DNA of 64,000 bases from an uncultured Candidatus Melainabacteria bacterium (GCA_947364235.1 CANARY010000004.1:124001-188000), one strand, 5' to 3'; positions 25,411 to 34,866 are shown, counted from the stretch's first letter. The notes: generated by a model not told the origin, from the sequence alone. A program made the numbers and translations.

Positions 25411-26439
25411 TTAATCTAAGTTTTTCATATAAAGTTCTTCAATCAAAACAACTGCTGTTGCAGCGACAGCAGGAGCAAAGATTACACCTACAACCCCCAT
25501 GTATTTTGCGCATATGAATAAAAACAAATAAATAATAAGCGGGTGCAGGTCAAGAAACTTTCCAAACACATAAGGTCTTACAAAGTTGTTTTCTGCAAGC
25601 TGGGCTATTGCGAATACAACGATTACCAGTGCAATAGTAAGAGCGCCTGATTTGCAGACAGCGATTAATGTTACAATAAGTGCCACTGCCGGCCCTGCAA
25701 CTGGAACAATATCAAAAACAGCGGTAATTAATCCAAGAAGCAGCGCATAATCAACTTTAAGAATCATGAGCCCTGCTATCATAATTATGCCGACGCTTGC
25801 CATTGTTGTAATTTGTGCGATTACGTATCCTCCGACTTTTTGTGAAATTGATGATATTATATCTTTTGCGCGTTCTCTCATTTGGGACGGGAAAAATCGG
25901 AGATATGTTTTCTGAATGGTCTCTCTATCTGCCATAAAATAGTATGTTATGATGATTGAGACAATCAGGTACACAAAAGCTGAGCCGATGTTTTTACCTA
26001 TATTTATTGTTTCGTCGATTACGTTTGAAGTTATGTTTGAAGCAGAAGAAATGACTCCTCCAATGTCAATCTGAGCAAGAGTTGATTTTGTTATTAAAGG
26101 TGTAGAGTTTAGAAAATCTTTTAAACTTTCTAAATATTGCGGGAAAGCTATTGCAAAGTTTTTGATTTCGTTTCCGCCAATTAAAATTATTGGCAGAAAA
26201 AATGCACAGACAAATAAAATCATTCCTCCAAGAGTTATTGCAGATGCAGTTGTTCGGGTGAATTTTTTTGAAATGAGTTTTTTTACAACAGGCTCTAATG
26301 AACACGCAATAACGAAAGAGGCAAAGAACATTATTACTATATCTTGAATTTTGCTTATGAAATTCAGAAATAAAATTAATATAACAAAAAATATTATATT
26401 TTTTGCAGTTAAGTATTTTTGAAAAATATTATTGAGCAT
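25411..26439 (-). CDS. AI-2E family membrane permease
   Basis: 342 residues, about eight transmembrane helices. N-terminal helices (about 15-95), a periplasmic-like amphipathic stretch (about 100-150) and the conserved C-terminal block KVDYALLLGLITAVFDIVPVAGP...L(V)I, typical of the YdiK/PerM/TqsA group. Proteins of this family export small molecules or protons/cations; AI-2 itself is transported by only some members, so the substrate is open. Its minus-strand upstream neighbour is tRNA-Ser with its own terminator. Confidence 0.88.
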   Translation of the reverse strand: MLNNIFQKYLTAKNIIFFVILILFLNFISKIQDIVIMFFASFVIACSLEPVVKKLISKKFTRTTASAITLGGMILFVCAFFLPIILIGGNEIKNFAIAFPQYLESLKDFLNSTPLITKSTLAQIDIGGVISSASNITSNVIDETINIGKNIGSAFVYLIVSIIITYYFMADRETIQKTYLRFFPSQMRERAKDIISSISQKVGGYVIAQITTMASVGIIMIAGLMILKVDYALLLGLITAVFDIVPVAGPAVALIVTLIAVCKSGALTIALVIVVFAIAQLAENNFVRPYVFGKFLDLHPLIIYLFLFICAKYMGVVGVIFAPAVAATAVVLIEELYMKNLD

Positions 26440-26463
26440 TTTCAGCCTCCTTGCTTACTTACG

Positions 26464-26491
26464 AAAAAAAGCCCTTTTTAAGGGCTTTTTT
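26464..26491 (-). terminator. Terminator of tRNA-Ser
   Basis: On the minus strand AAAAAAGCCCTT-AAAAAGGGCTTTTTTT: a short stem with a seven-T run just beyond the tRNA 3' end. Confidence 0.8.
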
Positions 26492-26495
26492 AAAT

Positions 26496-26585
26496 CGGAG
26501 ACGGTGGGATTCGAACCCACGATACAGGTTGCCCCATATAACACCTTAGCAGGGTGCCGCCTTCAGCCTACTCGGCCACGTCTCC
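26496..26585 (-). tRNA. tRNA-Ser (GCT)
   Basis: Class II tRNA, 90 nt. Acceptor GGAGACG/CGTCTCC, D-arm GCCGAGTAGGCTGAAGGC, anticodon loop CTGCTAA (anticodon GCT), long variable arm, T-arm GTGGG-TTCGAAT-CCCAC, discriminator G. No encoded CCA. Confidence 0.96.
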
Positions 26586-26599
26586 ACGGCAACAAATTT

Positions 26600-26627
26600 A
26601 TTGTATCACAAATATGTTTTTTTTCAA
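26600..26627 (-). promoter_or_regulatory. Promoter of tRNA-Ser
   Basis: Minus strand TTGAAA, 16-nt spacer, TACAAT, ending 14 nt before the tRNA. Confidence 0.6.
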
Positions 26628-26633
26628 AATGAA

Positions 26634-26659
26634 AATCCTGATTATTTTTAATCAGGATT
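26634..26659 (-). terminator. Possible terminator of the small-peptide region
   Basis: AATCCTGATT-ATTTTT-AATCAGGATT stem of ten pairs. On the minus strand it is followed by TTTTCATTTT, a moderate T-run. It lies downstream of the small ORF at 26762-26917. Confidence 0.5.
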
Positions 26660-26761
26660 TATTTTCATACTCTCAACTTATTTAGAACAGTCCTTGGGGT
26701 GATTGGACTCTATCTACTTCACAGCTTGGAGGTAAGCGAAGAGTTTGTTCTTCATTTATCG

Positions 26762-26917
26762 CTACTTCACAGCTTGCAGTTTAACTTGAATACCTGTTTC
26801 AGCATTCACAGCTACTGCGTTGGATACTGCCATCGCTCGTCGTTTTTTAGCCCCTCTTAATATAAATTCAACTCCGCTAAAAGTATTATTTGTTGGGGTT
26901 GCGATTTTTTTTAACAT
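26762..26917 (-). CDS. Small basic protein of unknown function
   Basis: 51 residues from ATG 26917 (MLKKIATPTNNTFSGVEF...), chosen because AAAGGA lies 9 nt upstream; an ATG at 26971 would give 69 residues without a ribosome-binding site. Basic and ending in QVKLQAVK. A second 13-codon frame (26714-26755, MKNKLFAYLQAVK) follows and ends in the same five residues and stop, through a duplicated AAGCTGTGAAGTAG. No family recognised. Confidence 0.4.
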   Translation of the reverse strand: MLKKIATPTNNTFSGVEFILRGAKKRRAMAVSNAVAVNAETGIQVKLQAVK

Positions 26918-27016
26918 ATCCTGTTGTCCTTTCCTGTATATCTTTGAGCCTTGTATTATAGTTATCGGCATTTTCAGGAAAAACTTTAGGGTTTTAAGGT
27001 AAATGTTTACAAATTT

Positions 27017-27826
27017 TTACATTTCGACAATTTTTTTGTACACGTCATTTTTATTTAGATTAAATAAAGTTGAAAGGATAACTGAGATTTCTTTTGCTTT
27101 GAAACCTTTGTCTTTAAGCTCTTTTATTTTGAAATCAAGGTCAGCAATTTCACTGCTGTCTTCTGAATAAACCATGCAGACAATTTCACCTTTGATTCCG
27201 GTTTTAAAATGTTCTAATATATTTGAAATATTGTCGTAGATTATTTCTTCAAAAAGTTTTGTAAGCTCGCGCCCAAGCGCAATTTTTATGTCACCGCGAA
27301 TTTCTTGAATTGATTTCAAGGTTTTTAATATGCGTTCAGGAGATTCATAAAATATAAAATTATTTCCTGCATATTTTTTAGCAGTTTCTTGAACTTGTTT
27401 TTCTCCTCTGGGAATAAAACCTATGAATGTAAATTCTTCGCCTTTTCTTGGGATTTGAGATAGAAAAGTCGTTACAGCGCAGGCGCCCGGAAGAGCGTTG
27501 ACACTAAAACCATTTTTTATCAGCTCTTCAACCATTACAGCTCCTGGGTCGCAAATCATTGGAGTTCCTGCATCAGAGACAAGTGCGATTGTTTTGCCTG
27601 ATCTTAGTTCATCAAGGAAATAATCAACCCGCTCTCGTTCGTTGTATTTGTGATAAGAAATACATTTTGTCTTGATGTCATAATGATTAAGCAGTTTTTG
27701 TGTAACACGAGTGTCTTCACATGCAATTAAATCGGCATTCTTGAGAATTTCAATTGCCCTAAATGTTATGTCCTGGATATTTCCGATAGGAGTGGGAATT
27801 ATGTAGAAGTTAAATTTTCGTGCCAT
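27017..27826 (-). CDS. rsmI: 16S rRNA (cytidine1402-2'-O)-methyltransferase
   Basis: 269 residues, tetrapyrrole-methylase fold. Diagnostic segments: IIPTPIGNIQDITFRAIEIL, ACEDTRVTQKLL, ALVSDAGTPMICDPG and ALPGACAVTTFL. With SAM it methylates the ribose of C1402 in 16S rRNA. I chose ATG 27826, 5 nt after the stop of the preceding gene; GTG 27841 is an in-frame alternative overlapping that gene. Last gene of the radical SAM-rng-membrane protein-rsmI cluster. Confidence 0.95.
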   Translation of the reverse strand: MARKFNFYIIPTPIGNIQDITFRAIEILKNADLIACEDTRVTQKLLNHYDIKTKCISYHKYNERERVDYFLDELRSGKTIALVSDAGTPMICDPGAVMVEELIKNGFSVNALPGACAVTTFLSQIPRKGEEFTFIGFIPRGEKQVQETAKKYAGNNFIFYESPERILKTLKSIQEIRGDIKIALGRELTKLFEEIIYDNISNILEHFKTGIKGEIVCMVYSEDSSEIADLDFKIKELKDKGFKAKEISVILSTLFNLNKNDVYKKIVEM

Positions 27827-27831
27827 CTTGT

Positions 27832-28254
27832 TTAATTCCACTTAGTTTTGTTTAAGAATGTTTTTACTGCATCTGTAAGATTATCCGGGGTTTCAAGCGG
27901 AGCTTCTCCTTCTGATGCGGGTTGGATAGTGTTTTCGCTAAAATTTGCACGTAATTTATTATATAGAGAAAGCAATATAAAAAGGATTATCGAAGAAATT
28001 GCAACTCCGCTCATTGCAAGTAAAAACTTCTTTGCAATTTTTTTCTTGCTTACAGGCTGTTTATAGCTGTTTGGATTCATCAGCTCAGGGGGGAGCTTTT
28101 CTATAGTGTCTTCAGTTGTATCTACCGGTATTGGCATTACAACTTCTTCTTCGTGAATCGGTGTGAGCGGCTCACTGAATATTTCGCCCTGGACTGCTAT
28201 TGGAACAGCAAAGGCGAAAATTGAGAAAACTAAGATAATTTTATTCTTCAGCAT
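27832..28254 (-). CDS. Small secreted/membrane protein between rng and rsmI
   Basis: 140 residues: signal peptide or anchor (MLKNKIILVFSIFAFAVPIA), an acidic Pro-rich segment (about 24-70), one clear transmembrane helix (about 79-98, MSGVAISSIILFILLSLYNK) and a short polar tail. The start overlaps the rng stop by 14 bases, so translation is coupled. Unknown family; the bitopic layout would allow tethering something near the inner membrane. Confidence 0.65.
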   Translation of the reverse strand: MLKNKIILVFSIFAFAVPIAVQGEIFSEPLTPIHEEEVVMPIPVDTTEDTIEKLPPELMNPNSYKQPVSKKKIAKKFLLAMSGVAISSIILFILLSLYNKLRANFSENTIQPASEGEAPLETPDNLTDAVKTFLNKTKWN

Positions 28255-29953
28255 CTTTCTTCACAGTCTTTCTTGTTCTTTTTTGAGAATTTCTGTTTGG
28301 TCTGCGAGTTCTTTTTGCAGGTTTTTCTTCGGCAGCTGTTTCAGCTGGAGCAGTTTCTGCTGGTTCTGGAACAGGTAATTCTTCCGGCTGAGGCTCAGGA
28401 ATAACTGGTACAATTTCAGCGCTTTCGTTAATAACAGTCAGTGCAGTACTTTCTGCAAGTACGTCGCTTTCTTTAATTTTCTTGCTTCTGCTTCTTCCGC
28501 TTCTGCTGCGTGTTTTCTTTTCTTCTTTGATTTCATTAACTTCTGTTTGAGCAGCTACAGAAGGATTTTCGCTAATCGGTTCAAGCTTTTCTTCCTGAAT
28601 TGGCTGGATTTCTTTTTCTTCAACTTTTTCCGGTTTGTTAAATCTATTGTTATTAAATTTCTTTTTGTTTCCGCCGGCAGGCAGCTTAATTTTAGCAGCT
28701 TTTGCTCTATATTCACCTTCAGAAGTTGCAGATGCAAACTTAATATCTTCCATAATATAGCCGTTACCTTGACAGTGCGGGCATCGTTTTGCGAATATTT
28801 CGTTTAACGCTTGACCTTGACGGTGCCTTGTCATTTCTACAAGTCCTAAATCAGAAAGCTGGCCTACTTGCGGCTTTGCTTTGTCAGATTCGATTGCAAG
28901 TTCAAGCTCTTCCATCATTGCAAGCTTATCAACGCGGTTTGTCATATCAATAAAGTCAATAATAATCATACCGCCGATGTTTCTGAGGCGAAGCTGGCGT
29001 GCTATTTCATGCACAGCTTCAATATTTGTTTTAAGGATTGTTTCATCTTGAGTTGCTGAGTTTGTAAACTTACCGCTGTTAACATCAATTACAGTCAGCG
29101 CTTCTGTTGTTTGGATGAACAAATAACCGCCTGACGGCAGGTTAACTTTCATTTGAAGAGCAGCTTTGATTTCTTTATGAATATCCATTGCAACAAGCAG
29201 AGGTTCTGAACCTTTGTATAAAGTTACATTGATATTTTTGTTCATGTGCCAGTTTTGAAGGATGTTTTGAACTCTATTTAGCGCAAAGCCTGTGTCAACA
29301 ATGATTTCTTGAGTATCTTCTGTACAAGCTTCTCTTATGACTCTGTAGAGTAAGTCTTGGTCTCTATAAAGAAGGCTTGGAGGAGTAAGGGTTTCAGCTG
29401 ATGTGATAATATTGTTCCACTTTTCAAGAAGAATTTCTAAATCTTCCTGCAAGTCGCTTTCTGATTGTCCTTCAGCTTCTGTTCTCACGATAACCCCGAC
29501 ACCAACAGGTTTTAAAAGGTTAAGAACAGATTTAAGTCTTGCTCTTTCTTTAGCAGAAGTTATTTTTTTACTTACATTAATTCCAGGCTCATTAGGCATG
29601 AGTACAAGAAATCTTCCTGGAAGCGAAATTTCAGTAGTAACACGCGGTCCTTTGTGTCCTACAGGTTCTTTTACTACCTGAACAACGATTTTCTGCTTTG
29701 GCTTAAGCTTGTCTTGCAGCGCGCCGCGTCCCATGACATCTTGTGCGTGCAAGAAGCCCATTTTGTCTGATCCTACGTTTACAAAAGCTGCTTCAATTGA
29801 AGGCAGAATGTTTTCAACTTGAGCAAGGTAAACATCTCCTAAAATAATCTCTCCTCTGTGTACATAAAATTCTGCAGCTTTTCCATTTTCTACAACCGCA
29901 GCAATATTGTCTCGTTCCGCTATAATAATTTTGTTAGCAACGTTTTCTTTCAT
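28241..29953 (-). CDS. rng: Ribonuclease E/G family endoribonuclease
   Basis: 570 residues. S1 domain inserted at about 35-120 (GEIILGDVYLAQVENILPSI), RNase H-like and DNase I-like catalytic parts with VIDVNSGKFT and GGMIIIDFIDM, and the zinc-link CPHCQGNGYI near 395. The last 130 residues are disordered and alternate acidic and strongly basic patches (RSGRSRSKK, KRTRRPNRNSQKR), as in cyanobacterial RNase E, where a basic tail binds RNA or partners. It initiates mRNA decay and rRNA maturation. AAAGGAT lies 11 nt before the ATG. Confidence 0.93.
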   Translation of the reverse strand: MKENVANKIIIAERDNIAAVVENGKAAEFYVHRGEIILGDVYLAQVENILPSIEAAFVNVGSDKMGFLHAQDVMGRGALQDKLKPKQKIVVQVVKEPVGHKGPRVTTEISLPGRFLVLMPNEPGINVSKKITSAKERARLKSVLNLLKPVGVGVIVRTEAEGQSESDLQEDLEILLEKWNNIITSAETLTPPSLLYRDQDLLYRVIREACTEDTQEIIVDTGFALNRVQNILQNWHMNKNINVTLYKGSEPLLVAMDIHKEIKAALQMKVNLPSGGYLFIQTTEALTVIDVNSGKFTNSATQDETILKTNIEAVHEIARQLRLRNIGGMIIIDFIDMTNRVDKLAMMEELELAIESDKAKPQVGQLSDLGLVEMTRHRQGQALNEIFAKRCPHCQGNGYIMEDIKFASATSEGEYRAKAAKIKLPAGGNKKKFNNNRFNKPEKVEEKEIQPIQEEKLEPISENPSVAAQTEVNEIKEEKKTRSRSGRSRSKKIKESDVLAESTALTVINESAEIVPVIPEPQPEELPVPEPAETAPAETAAEEKPAKRTRRPNRNSQKRTRKTVKKDAEE

Positions 29954-29975
29954 CTTTTTTAAATCCTTTTTTAAC

Positions 29976-32552
29976 TTATAGTTCGTTCAGGTTTTCATCT
30001 AAAAATCTGACTCTTGTTATATCGAAAATTTGGTTTGGATTAACCAATTTCATTAAATCGTCAGCTCTTAAAGCTGGAATGTCAGACCCTTGACCTGTTT
30101 TCAGGTGTATGAACAGACTGTTTTCTTCAAATCTATGTGTACCGATAGATTGTTTAAAATCTGTTGTTTTTTCAAAACCTTTCTTGTTTTTCTTCGTGAT
30201 TAAAACTTCTTCAGAAGATAAAACTCTATCAACATCATACCTAAATTTTTCAAAATTGTAAAGAGATTCCGCATTTGATTTATAATACGGAACAATGCGA
30301 TATTCAGCCCACTGAGCTTCTATATCGGCAGCAGGATGGCATCTTTCTATCTGTTTAACTTTTACAATTTTTGCTCCATCAGGCAGGTTCGGGCTGATTA
30401 AGTTTTTGATTTCATCTTCGCTTAAATTATCAAAAATTTCTATATCAACAAGCTCGCCTTCACTCTCTGCAAACAAAGGAAGAGCTATGCCCATTGAAAC
30501 TTTCATTGTGGGATTAAACCCAAGAGTAAATACCATGTTTAAACCGCTTCTTGCAAGAACTTTATGGAAAGTGTTCTGCCAGTCAAGGTGTGAGAAGTAG
30601 CGCAGCAGCCCTTTTTTTGTGATTGTGAGCCTGTATTTGTAAACAGGTGTATTTGGGTCTCTGTGAGCTCTAGTCGGATCTTGAGGTTCAACAGACGTTA
30701 TCTTTTGTGCTTCTTCTGATGCAGTGTAAGGTTTTGCTAAGACTTTATGTGTTTTAAGGTTTGGGCAGACTCCGCAGCTCACGCATTTGTTTTCGCAGGT
30801 CGGGGTAAATATAAGGGGTTGGCTGGTACTTTCTCCCTGTTTAGCGCATTGAAATGCTGTTTTGTACTCATTTTGCAGCCATTCTTTTTTCAAGCCGGTA
30901 TTAATGAAATTCCAAGGCAGGGTTTCTTCAAGGCTATATTCGCGTTTAGCCAGCTCTTCCAAAGAAAATCCGCATTCTTCTGCTGTTTCTTTCCAAACGT
31001 TTTTGTCAAAATGTTCACCCCACGCATCAAGGTAACAGCCTTTCTTGTAAAGTGCTTCAATGTATTTGCATAAGCTTGAATCTCCGCGGGTTAAAACTGC
31101 TTCTATCTGAGAAACGAATTTTTCGTGGTAATTAATTTTTACGCCTTTAATATGTTTTGTTTTTTCTTTTAAATAATTAATATGTTCTGTTACTTCATCT
31201 AAATCCATTTGAGGGCACCATTGGAACGGTGTAAACGGTTTAGGAACAAAGATTGAAAGCGTACAGGTAATCTCAAATCCGTGGTTTAAGCCTTTTTCAC
31301 GTTTAATAAGTTTTGAGCGGTATTTAATCTTATTCAAAAGTTCTGCCATTTCATCCATATCTTCTAAGGTTTCTGTCGGAAGTCCTGCGATGAAATAGAA
31401 CTTAATCTTTGACCAGCCGTTTTCGTACAAAGTCAAAGCTGCGTTAATAATCTGTTCTTCTGAAATATTCTTTTTGATAAGATTACGAAGTCTTTGGCTT
31501 CCTGCTTCAGGAGCTAATGTCATACCGGATTTGCGCACTGACTGCATAAGATTTGCAAGTTCAAGATTAAACCCGTCAATACGCTGGCTTGGAAGCGAAA
31601 CTGATATTTTTTTCTTGTTGAAATCTACAGCAAGCTCTTTTATGACTTCTTTAATATTTGAATAATCATTTGAAGATAAAGAAAGCAGCGAGTATTCGTC
31701 ATATCCGGTATTTTTAACGAGCTCTTTTGTTATTTTGATAATGTCTTCTGCTTCGCGTTCGCGAATCGGCAAAGTAACATGGCCGGGCTGGCAGAAACGG
31801 CACATACGTCCGCAGCCGCGTCTGATTTCAACAATTGCACGGTCGTGAACAGAGCTTGAAAATGGAATTGGATAAGAAGTAGAAGCGTATTCTAAGTTTA
31901 ATGGAGCGAGGCGCTTATCAACAGAGCTGTTAACCCCTGCTCCCCAGCATCCTGTGATTTTGCACAATTCTTCTATTCTTTGTTTTCTTGGAAGTCCTTT
32001 TGTTTTTTCTAATATTTCGCAAACTTCAACCATCATTTCTTCACCGTCGCCAATACAGAAAACGTCAATAAATTCTGCAAGTGGCAGCGGGTTAAAAGTG
32101 CAAGGTCCGCCGGCAAAAACAATAGGCTCATCTTCGCGTCTTTCGTCATTACGTACTGAAACCCCTGACATTTCAAGCATTTTTAACGCAGTCGGGTAAG
32201 ATAATTCGTATTGCAAAGAAAATCCGATTCCGTCAAAATCTTTTAAAGCTCGTTTTGATTCTACGCCATACAAGAATTCGGGTTTAAAATCCGGTTCAGG
32301 CGCATAAGCTCTATCTGCCATAAAGGGCGGCTCAACATTTTCACCGCGTTTATAAGAATTTACTCTGTCATAAATAATTCTCACGCCGAGATTACTGATA
32401 CCGATTTCGTATTTGTCCGGAAAAACAAACGCAAACCTGACTTTTGCGCTGTCAAAATCTTTGTTATATGATAAAAACTCACCGCCTACATATTGATAAG
32501 GCTTTGTTGCATTAAATAAAGCTTCCTGCTGATTTCTAAAAAAACAATTCAT
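29976..32552 (-). CDS. B12-binding radical SAM protein fused to a DUF2344-type domain
   Basis: 858 residues. N-terminal B12-binding-like part (about 40-190), radical SAM core with the CxxxCxxC cluster motif in RGCGRMCRFCQPGHV (about 250), further SAM strands (SLPSQRIDGF, LAPEAGSQRLRNLI), a four-cysteine cluster near 605 (CENKCVSCGVCPNLK), then a C-terminal domain (about 640-858) of the TIGR03936/DUF2344 type (GLLRYFSHLDWQNTFHKVL). This TIGR03960-plus-TIGR03936 fusion is commonly adjacent to rng. The substrate is unknown; a role in RNA modification has been suspected from context. Confidence 0.9.
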   Translation of the reverse strand: MNCFFRNQQEALFNATKPYQYVGGEFLSYNKDFDSAKVRFAFVFPDKYEIGISNLGVRIIYDRVNSYKRGENVEPPFMADRAYAPEPDFKPEFLYGVESKRALKDFDGIGFSLQYELSYPTALKMLEMSGVSVRNDERREDEPIVFAGGPCTFNPLPLAEFIDVFCIGDGEEMMVEVCEILEKTKGLPRKQRIEELCKITGCWGAGVNSSVDKRLAPLNLEYASTSYPIPFSSSVHDRAIVEIRRGCGRMCRFCQPGHVTLPIREREAEDIIKITKELVKNTGYDEYSLLSLSSNDYSNIKEVIKELAVDFNKKKISVSLPSQRIDGFNLELANLMQSVRKSGMTLAPEAGSQRLRNLIKKNISEEQIINAALTLYENGWSKIKFYFIAGLPTETLEDMDEMAELLNKIKYRSKLIKREKGLNHGFEITCTLSIFVPKPFTPFQWCPQMDLDEVTEHINYLKEKTKHIKGVKINYHEKFVSQIEAVLTRGDSSLCKYIEALYKKGCYLDAWGEHFDKNVWKETAEECGFSLEELAKREYSLEETLPWNFINTGLKKEWLQNEYKTAFQCAKQGESTSQPLIFTPTCENKCVSCGVCPNLKTHKVLAKPYTASEEAQKITSVEPQDPTRAHRDPNTPVYKYRLTITKKGLLRYFSHLDWQNTFHKVLARSGLNMVFTLGFNPTMKVSMGIALPLFAESEGELVDIEIFDNLSEDEIKNLISPNLPDGAKIVKVKQIERCHPAADIEAQWAEYRIVPYYKSNAESLYNFEKFRYDVDRVLSSEEVLITKKNKKGFEKTTDFKQSIGTHRFEENSLFIHLKTGQGSDIPALRADDLMKLVNPNQIFDITRVRFLDENLNEL

Positions 32553-32558
32553 ATAACT

Positions 32559-32564
32559 ATAATA
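32559..32564 (-). promoter_or_regulatory. -10 box of the radical SAM-rng operon
   Basis: Minus strand TATTAT, then six bases (AGTTAT), then ATG 32552. No Shine-Dalgarno: leaderless architecture. Confidence 0.45.
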
Positions 32565-32608
32565 CTATAAAAGTGTAAATTGTATCATCTTTTATTTGCT
32601 CTTCCCCC

Positions 32609-32636
32609 TTGAAATCATTTTTTCAAGTGCTATTAT
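32609..32636 (+). promoter_or_regulatory. Promoter of the formate/nitrite channel gene
   Basis: TTGAAA at 32609-32614, a 16-nt spacer, then TATTAT at 32631-32636. A leader of about 45 nt with AAGGAGAAAG precedes ATG 32689. Confidence 0.6.
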
Positions 32637-32688
32637 CGTTTAGGATTTGTAAAAAATCTTAAATATACATAATAAGGAGAAAGTTAAA

Positions 32689-33558
32689 ATGGAAGAAGAA
32701 AAGGTAATTTCCACACAAGACTGCCTTACACCCGGTACTACCGCTCACGAGCTTTGTGATAAAGTTATGACAGGCAAAGCCGAGTTAAGTAAGACAAAAA
32801 TGATTTCACTTGCGATTGCTGCAGGTGCGTTTATAGCATTTGGTGCACAAGTTTCATTAACAGTAATGACCGGCGATTCAAATATGGGCTGGGGTTTTAC
32901 TAAGCTTATTGGAGCTATGACATTTGCTACTGGTTTGATGCTTGTTACTTTAACTGGGGCAGAATTGTTTACTGGCAACGTAATGATGACTTTTGCGCTT
33001 TTAGAAAAGAAAATAAGTTTTGCAAAACTTCTTAGAAATTGGACTGTTGTTTATACAGCTAACTTTGTTGGTTCTATACTTCTTGCTGCTTTAATTTACG
33101 GAGCAGGAATGGGACATAATGGAGGAGATGCTGTTGGTGTCACTGCTATGCAGACAGCTTATTCAAAATTGCATTTAACATTTGGAGAAGCTTTCTTTAG
33201 AGGTATTCTTTGCAACTGGCTGGTTTGTTTAGCAATATTTATGGCTTCTACTTCAAAACGTGTAATAGGTAAGATTTTTGCGATTTTCTTTCCTATTATG
33301 ACTTTCGTTGCTTCAGGTTATGAACACTCTGTTGCAAATATGTTTTTTATTCCAAATGGAATTTTGATGAAACATTTTCCTTCAATTGTTGCAGCTTCAG
33401 GATTTACACCTGACCAGTTAGCTTCAATGACTTGGAAGGCGTTTTTCTTAAATAACCTTTTACCTGTAACTTTGGGTAACATTGTAGGTGCTCTTGTATT
33501 TGTTGTTCTTTTATTCTGGACTGCTTATTTAAGAGAAGAACATAGACACCACGCTTAA
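32689..33558 (+). CDS. Formate/nitrite transporter family channel
   Basis: 289 residues, six transmembrane helices. FNT hallmarks: AAGAFIAFGAQVSL at helix 1, TLTGAELFTGNVMM, and SGYEHSVANMFFIPNGI near residue 215 (the central histidine of the pore). It passes formate, nitrite or hydrosulfide; in a fermenter, formate export is the likeliest role, but no pyruvate-formate lyase gene is nearby to confirm. It has its own promoter and terminator. Confidence 0.93.
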   Translation: MEEEKVISTQDCLTPGTTAHELCDKVMTGKAELSKTKMISLAIAAGAFIAFGAQVSLTVMTGDSNMGWGFTKLIGAMTFATGLMLVTLTGAELFTGNVMMTFALLEKKISFAKLLRNWTVVYTANFVGSILLAALIYGAGMGHNGGDAVGVTAMQTAYSKLHLTFGEAFFRGILCNWLVCLAIFMASTSKRVIGKIFAIFFPIMTFVASGYEHSVANMFFIPNGILMKHFPSIVAASGFTPDQLASMTWKAFFLNNLLPVTLGNIVGALVFVVLLFWTAYLREEHRHHA

Positions 33559-33565
33559 AATATCT

Positions 33566-33595
33566 AAAAACGACCAATCTTTGATTGGTCGTTTT
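33566..33595 (+). terminator. Terminator of the formate/nitrite channel gene
   Basis: AAAAACGACCAATC-TTT-GATTGGTCGTTTTTGTT, perfect stem plus T-run. Confidence 0.9.
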
Positions 33596-33620
33596 TGTTC
33601 AGCAAATATAGAATATAGTT

Positions 33621-34799
33621 ATGAAGAAAAAGATTTTACTTATACTAGCTTTAATATTTTTAACTTCGCCTGTTTATTCAGCTCTGGCAGAAGTTTTGTT
33701 GGAAGTGCCAGAAGAAGAAGCAGAGCTGACGCAAGAGGCATCAGCTTCTGAGTATGGATTGGGTGAAGAAAGAAGTTTACGTGATAAGCTTCGAGATGTT
33801 TATCATCTGGAAGTTGAAAAGTATGATAAGCCGAATTATTTATTAAGTGAAGTTTTAACAAAACATTTTGATGATTCATCAATTATAGACCGGACTCATT
33901 TATGGGCAGGTTATAACGGTGATATCGGGATGATTTTTACTGACAGCGGCAATATTACGAATCATTATGATATTAATACAATTAATGTCGGATATGATAT
34001 TTATTTGAAAGATAATAATGCTGATGCGCGTATTATGTTGAATTACAATCCTTTTTCTTCAAGAAATGTTGTTCAGAATCTTTTTGCTGATATGTATATT
34101 GCAACAAACAAAATTCCGCATCACAGAGTTCTTATCGGTCATTCCAGACCTCCTGTAGGTATGGAAGGAGGAGCCGGCCCGTTCACTTTGCCGTTTATTG
34201 CTCGTTCGCAAATTTCCAGGAATTTTGGTACTGTGCGTAAGCTTGGTGCAAGAGTCAGCGGAGATTATAGTCTTGTAGATTATGATTTTGGCGTTTACAG
34301 TTCTGATACGTATTTTCAGGAGTTTTTCCCAGGTACTGAATTTATCGGCTGGGTTAATTTTAAGCCGCTTGCAAAGACAAACGGAAAATACGGTAATCTT
34401 AAACTTGGTGCAGGCATTGACGGCGGGCATAGAACAAATAATTTCTTTGTAACAGGAGCTTATATAGGGTACGAATATAAAAGATTTATGGCAAATTTTG
34501 AATGGGCTCAAGCAAATGGTTACAATGGTCCGAGTGGATTTTCATCGGATAAGCATGCGAGCGGGTTTTATACTACTCTTGGATATATGCTTACTAAAAA
34601 GCTTCAGCTGCTTGCCAGATATGACGAGTTCGATCCGAATAGAGAAATCGCAAATAACAATCAAAGAGAGTATTCACTTGGCTTGAACTATTTTTTAAAA
34701 GGTCAAGGTTTGAGGCTTATTCTTAATTATGTATTCTGTCAAAATGACAGTAAGAGAGATTCTCATAGAATTATGCTGGGTACGCAAATTCTACTTTAA
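33621..34799 (+). CDS. Porin_O_P-like outer-membrane barrel
   Basis: 392 residues: signal peptide (MKKKILLILALIFLTSPVYS), an acidic linker (about 22-60), then a beta-barrel with amphipathic strands and a C-terminal strand RIMLGTQILL. Features such as HRVLIGHSRPPVGMEGG and the LGLNYFLKGQGLRLILNYVF end are typical of the phosphate-selective porin O/P group. It shows the cell has an outer membrane. Solute specificity cannot be read from the sequence. It sits 25 nt after the preceding terminator; no strong Shine-Dalgarno. Confidence 0.8.
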   Translation: MKKKILLILALIFLTSPVYSALAEVLLEVPEEEAELTQEASASEYGLGEERSLRDKLRDVYHLEVEKYDKPNYLLSEVLTKHFDDSSIIDRTHLWAGYNGDIGMIFTDSGNITNHYDINTINVGYDIYLKDNNADARIMLNYNPFSSRNVVQNLFADMYIATNKIPHHRVLIGHSRPPVGMEGGAGPFTLPFIARSQISRNFGTVRKLGARVSGDYSLVDYDFGVYSSDTYFQEFFPGTEFIGWVNFKPLAKTNGKYGNLKLGAGIDGGHRTNNFFVTGAYIGYEYKRFMANFEWAQANGYNGPSGFSSDKHASGFYTTLGYMLTKKLQLLARYDEFDPNREIANNNQREYSLGLNYFLKGQGLRLILNYVFCQNDSKRDSHRIMLGTQILL

Positions 34800-34866
34800 A
34801 TGGATGATTACATTTTCTCCTAAATGCGTGATAATGTAGTAAAATAATAGGGGAGATTAGGGTCTC

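Noticed and set aside
27017..27841. GTG 27841 as rsmI start
   Set aside because: It would overlap the upstream gene and add MELNK before the conserved start; ATG 27826 lies cleanly 5 nt after the previous stop.
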